A stretch of 64,000 nt of DNA, taken from contig JAILWY010000015.1 of the NCBI GenBank assembly GCA_022113835.1, positions 4,474,001 through 4,538,000 of the forward strand. Reading direction: 5' to 3'. Shown piece after piece: positions 60,402-64,000 of the stretch. Positions within the stretch are counted from its first letter, which is position 1; the number at the start of each line of letters is the position of its first letter. The stretch is from Atopsyche davidsoni. Lineage: Eukaryota > Arthropoda > Insecta > Trichoptera > Hydrobiosidae. The notes under the pieces were generated by a model, which worked only from the letters and a program-made list of their open reading frames with translations, did no database searches and had not been told where the DNA came from. A program made the translations under genes and the position numbers.

Positions 60402-62754
60402 AGCTTCATGGATATGGATCCCCAATACTATGATGTTGCAGCCTGCACTAAGTAGTTAGAACAAGAAAATAATCGTAGACAAAGATAGATAGTCTGGTGA
60501 TTAATTTATTTTTTATCAAACTATTCACAATCGCACCAAAAAGAAAATGAGTTAATTGCTAAAAATATATGTATCGATTAATCATAGTTATGACATTTTT
60601 ACACAAACCAATTCATTGGTGTTCTGTAATTAAGATAAGGAGAACAATGATTAAATAAAAGTTTGAGATATTAAAAAATATATATATAACATTACAATCT
60701 AACCGCTTCGACAAAAAATGATAAAAATATTCGAAACATATGGTATATAAAACTGTAGCAGTAACAGATTTAACTTTATCTGCAGTTTAGGTAAAATTTC
60801 AATTAGTTAACTAGAATGATTTTCGTTGGTAAGGCTTTTAGAAACCAAGCGATAGTATTTGAGGTAGAAACCTTCAAGGATCAAAATATCTTTGAAAAAA
60901 TCTAGTTGTTTGTTGTACTATGTTGAATGATCTTTTTTCGTAGACAAGAGAAAACTTTTTTTATGTGATTTTTAATAGAAATTAGTTAATCATCTGTAGG
61001 GCACAAATGGATTAAAATTAGATTCACACCAGTTGGCATATTTTCCATGAAACTTGTAACTAAACAGTGTAAGAATATTAATTTACAATGCATCGAGTTT
61101 TTGAGAAAAAAAAATAGTGCAAATAGATAAACCTCGAGTAAATAATGCGTTATTAAATAAATATTAAACTCTAAGATTAAAAGCGAGCATCCGCGAATAG
61201 TCCAGATTCGCTGGTAAGTCAAATATCAGAGTAGATACGAAACCTGTTCTCGGCTAGCCGTAAAAACTTAGTATAAAATAAAAAGAGCATATATTTAAAG
61301 ACTGGAGTGACGTCACGCCGGGCTAAACTGAGAAAGGGAATTATAGGTAAATAAAATAAAATATAAATAAGCCAAAAAAAACCAAAACTATTCGAGTTAA
61401 AATATTTTAACACTGTGGTAATTATTGACTGATCTTACAAAATATTCGTTAACAAAATATAAAATTAAAATTCTTAGTTATATGTGGAAATAACTAAGAA
61501 ACCAAACCGAAACAGAAGTGAGCCTAATTATATCAGTTTGGTATTCGCCTGTCGTCGGGAGTCTAACCAACGAGCCAAGCAAAGATTTTACTATGATACA
61601 GATATAAAAACCTTGATCGCACTATCGTCACCGCATATTGATGAACGCGATGACGATGAAGCAAAGCAAAAAGCAACTGCATTCATAGTTTCTCCCCGGA
61701 AGATGTGTCATAATTATTTTATGTATAATGCATCGAGCTTAAAATCTGATCAAGTAGTTTTATTCGTCGAATACAACATCACCTCATAGATCACGTAATT
61801 TATATACTGTGCTTGAATAATCACGAAAAACGTTATAATAATATATTATAACTCTAAATTTTGATTTTAAAAATGTATGAAAACACAGAAATAGCTATTT
61901 TAAACTGCACGTCACGATTGAATGCATTGCATAGCATAATAAAGAATCTTCTATTTTCGGGGGAAGAATATAGCGACAGAAATCTCTTACACATTATTAA
62001 AAACACAATAAATCATTTAATAAAATAAACCGAAATTTTTATTAGTACGTGTAAAGTTCAGATTTTTTTTTTAGTCTTATTGTTTCAATCTGTTGTAATC
62101 CAGGAATACGAAAACGTCTCAACGATCTCAGCAGTGCGTTGTTTGGAAGAACAATCAAACCACAAAGCTATCAACCAGCAATTGCACACTAATAGTATTA
62201 AAAATATCCAAATATACGTCGTTGATGCTCATGACCTATCCAAGTGGTCGGACAGAGTCCCTACAAGAGCATAAATGTCGTTTCCGTCAAACATAAAAAT
62301 GACAATAAACGTATGCTGATAAGCCTGCTAAAAAAAACAACACGATATCAACTGGAGATAGTAAAATAATACACGACTCTGCAATATTCTCCGCGAGTAC
62401 AGATATTCACAGTCCAATCGCGAATAAAAAAAATGACCTCTCGTATTTGGCGTTTCTATTTTAGCGATAAAATATTTATGTAATACCTACTCGTAACGCC
62501 TTGTTGACAATCAAAAAGTTGACAACAAAAACATTCCGACGGGGAACAAGTAGGTAGCCGGACTATAATATCGTATTTATCTGCGAGCTGATTTATTTCG
62601 GCGGACACGTTGGATATTGTGTAACCATCGAGAGCAGAAAATAATTAAAAAAAAAAAAAAAAAAAAACACAGTCATGCGTTAATTATCAATTATTTGCAG
62701 GCTTATTGAAATTCAATATTTGCTGAAAAATTTAAGTATCAAATAATTTCTCAC
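60402..62754. other. no gene seen; probable intron of the gene to the right
   Basis: AT-rich. Frames at 61484-61789 and 62080-62274 are unrecognised. Poly-A of about 21 bases lies at 62647-62667. A CRE palindrome TGACGTCA is at 61308-61315. If the exon at 62755 is read correctly, this is intron sequence on the minus strand. Confidence 0.45.
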
Positions 62755-62944
62755 CCTTTCTGCGGCCGTACGGTCCCAAAAACGTAGAATTTTTTCCTAT
62801 GATATTGTCATTGATATATTTCACTAGCTTCTCCGCATCTTCGTTCCTCTCGGTGGTCGGCGACAGGCGGGAACTCCTGGCCGGCTCCTCCTGCGCGGAC
62901 AACTTGCTTCTGGTCGCACGTGGTTTCTTCGCTACACTCGTCAT
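62755..62944 (-). CDS. first coding exon of a cysteine-desulfurase-like (aminotransferase class V) gene
   Basis: Translation starts at 62944 (MTSVAKKPRATRSKL); an in-frame TGA sits six bases upstream, so the start is fixed. The N-terminal ~40 residues are basic and Ser/Thr-rich. The last part, EKLVKYINDNIIGKN followed by STFLGPYGRRK, matches the conserved opening of arthropod proteins annotated as probable cysteine desulfurase, PLP-dependent aminotransferase class V fold. In those proteins the next residues are VVY(C/A)DY. The exon stops after AAG G with donor GTGAGA (62754-62749), phase 1, exactly where a G|TN valine codon is expected. The catalytic PLP-lysine region would be in later exons, not found in this window. 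The true substrate of this family is unclear to me. Confidence 0.72.
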
Positions 62945-63110
62945 TTTTCACAGAAAAACCATTTAGCAGTCGAGCACACCGACGCGGGCGGCCAATCCGA
63001 GATTGGTTCTGATTTCGCGCACAGCACTTGTCGTGGATCACGCGACGTCCTCTCCCTGCGGCCGGTCACCAAGCACTGAAGCCGGCCTGGAGCGCGCCTC
63101 GCCTCGCGCC
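62945..63110 (-). promoter_or_regulatory. 5' UTR / promoter-proximal region of the minus-strand gene
   Basis: GC- and CpG-rich, directly upstream of the start codon at 62944. No TATA box stands out, so a CpG-type dispersed start is likely. The overlapping frame at 62808-63041 is a shadow. Confidence 0.45.
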
Positions 63111-63240
63111 CCGCCTCGCTCCACGCCTCGCCTCACGCCACGCCTCGCCCCGGCTCACGCCCCGCCTCGCCCCGCCTCGCCCCGCCTCGCCCCGCCTCGC
63201 CCCGCCTCGCCCCGCCTCGCCTCGCCTCGCCTCGCCCCTC
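63090..63240 (-). repeat. GC-box-like decamer minisatellite upstream of the gene
   Basis: On the gene's strand the unit is GGGGCGAGGC, perfect and tandem for about seven units at 63155-63220, with degenerate units on both sides (63090-63154, 63221-63237). Overlaps of neighbouring units create GGCGGGGCG, an Sp1/KLF-type GC box, in each period. It lies about 150-300 bases upstream of the start codon. Plus-strand frames (63003-63425, 63028-63351) through it are repeat artefacts. Confidence 0.85.
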
Positions 63241-64000
63241 ACGACACTCGAAACGGCCGTTTCTATTTGTCACCGCGCTCCTTGTACGCTATCATCTACA
63301 ATAATAATATCCATTATGTGTGTGTATGTTTCATTTCTTGGTTTTCTATAGAATATCTTAAAAGATATAACGCTGATTTTTTGCATGTAAGTTTAGTAAA
63401 TTTTTCCGCAGCTTCAAGACGATAGGATAATATTTTTATTCATTAACTAATTTAATAAAACTATAAAATATGCTTTAGCGAGTTTCAATATGTCCGAATT
63501 ATATAGGATTTTATTGTTCACAGAGAGAATTTCAAATTTAGAACTTTAAAAAAAAAACAAATTTTGATGCTTCTTAGAAATTTTCAGTTTATGTCAGTTT
63601 GACACTAGTACCAATTTTATTTTTTTTATCTAAATTGCGTTAGAAATTATTAATCACAGCATTAATAACTCAAAATGCCTCCGAAAACGTCATTCTGTGA
63701 CGGGCAACATTTCTAGTTATTGTATATTAGTCAAACTAGTTGTGCCTCCGCATTTTCTTTGACATTTTTTCCCGATTTGATCCGGTAAAACGAAAAATGC
63801 ATCCTGAAAACTACACATACTGAAAAAAAAAATTATTTTAATTTATCAAAGCTACCTATTATTTTCAACAAATAAGAATGTGTGCATTAATTTTTTCGGC
63901 TTTATTATAAAAATTGGTACAATATATTCTATTCACAGTATTGTCTACTACTTTTTCACATCTTTCGGGCAAATTATGGATTCCATCCCAAAAACTGTTC
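63241..64000. other. AT-rich upstream flank, no gene seen
   Basis: No exon, repeat family or promoter recognised up to the window end. Confidence 0.45.

Noticed and set aside
61484..61789. 101-codon plus-strand frame upstream of the desulfurase-like exon
   Set aside because: A few frames of about 100 codons are expected by chance in 64 kb at this composition. No domain recognised, and it is on the opposite strand to the gene.
63003..63425. 140- and 107-codon plus-strand frames rich in Arg, Pro and Ala/Leu
   Set aside because: They run through the decamer minisatellite upstream of a minus-strand gene. Two frames are open at once because the repeat has no stops.

Overview
The window is AT-rich animal nuclear DNA, most likely from an insect. 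Pointers are short runs of the insect telomere-type motif TTAGG/CCTAA, a degenerate mariner-type transposon, a DNA transposon whose transposase has a spliceosomal intron, and tRNA-derived and other interspersed repeats. I would not name the order; a hemipteran-type genome is only a guess. Coding density is extremely low. There are no operons, no functional rRNA or tRNA genes and no CRISPR.

The only host gene I can support lies at the far right on the minus strand. The first coding exon (62944 down to 62755) of a class-V aminotransferase / cysteine-desulfurase-like gene ends at a good phase-1 splice donor. Its upstream side carries a GC-box-like decamer minisatellite (63155-63237). The next exon would lie at lower coordinates. 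I could not find it, so much of the 62 kb to the left may be a long first intron, or else gene-poor intergenic DNA.

The rest is a repeat landscape. Left part (1-20000): a family of palindromic elements with tRNA-like cores (2525-2691, 3307-3454, and the largest at 33838-34112), an internally rearranged mariner (5155-5883), a 111-bp tandem array (8640-9630), a possible pre-miRNA-like hairpin (15443-15519), a small MITE containing telomere-like repeats (16616-16801), and a 2.1-kb satellite of about 185-bp units (17655-19769) interrupted by a 205-bp foldback insertion with an 11-bp target duplication.

Middle part (20000-42000): short tandem duplications, G-rich and GC-rich minisatellites, microsatellites and several moderately GC-rich islands that could be regulatory but contain no recognisable exon. 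At 42624-45224 is a complete 2.6-kb DNA transposon with 15-bp terminal inverted repeats and a 5-bp target duplication. Its transposase gene is only lightly damaged: one homopolymer frameshift, three in-frame stops and an intact 82-bp intron.

Right part (45000-62700): mostly AT-rich DNA with dispersed retroposon copies. One retroposon group, present in about nine copies across the window, has two different bodies sharing one 3' end (GAGGAGAGGCACTTGATGA-like, followed by a trinucleotide tail). A hammerhead-ribozyme-like motif of the Penelope-element type lies at 60334-60367 on the minus strand.
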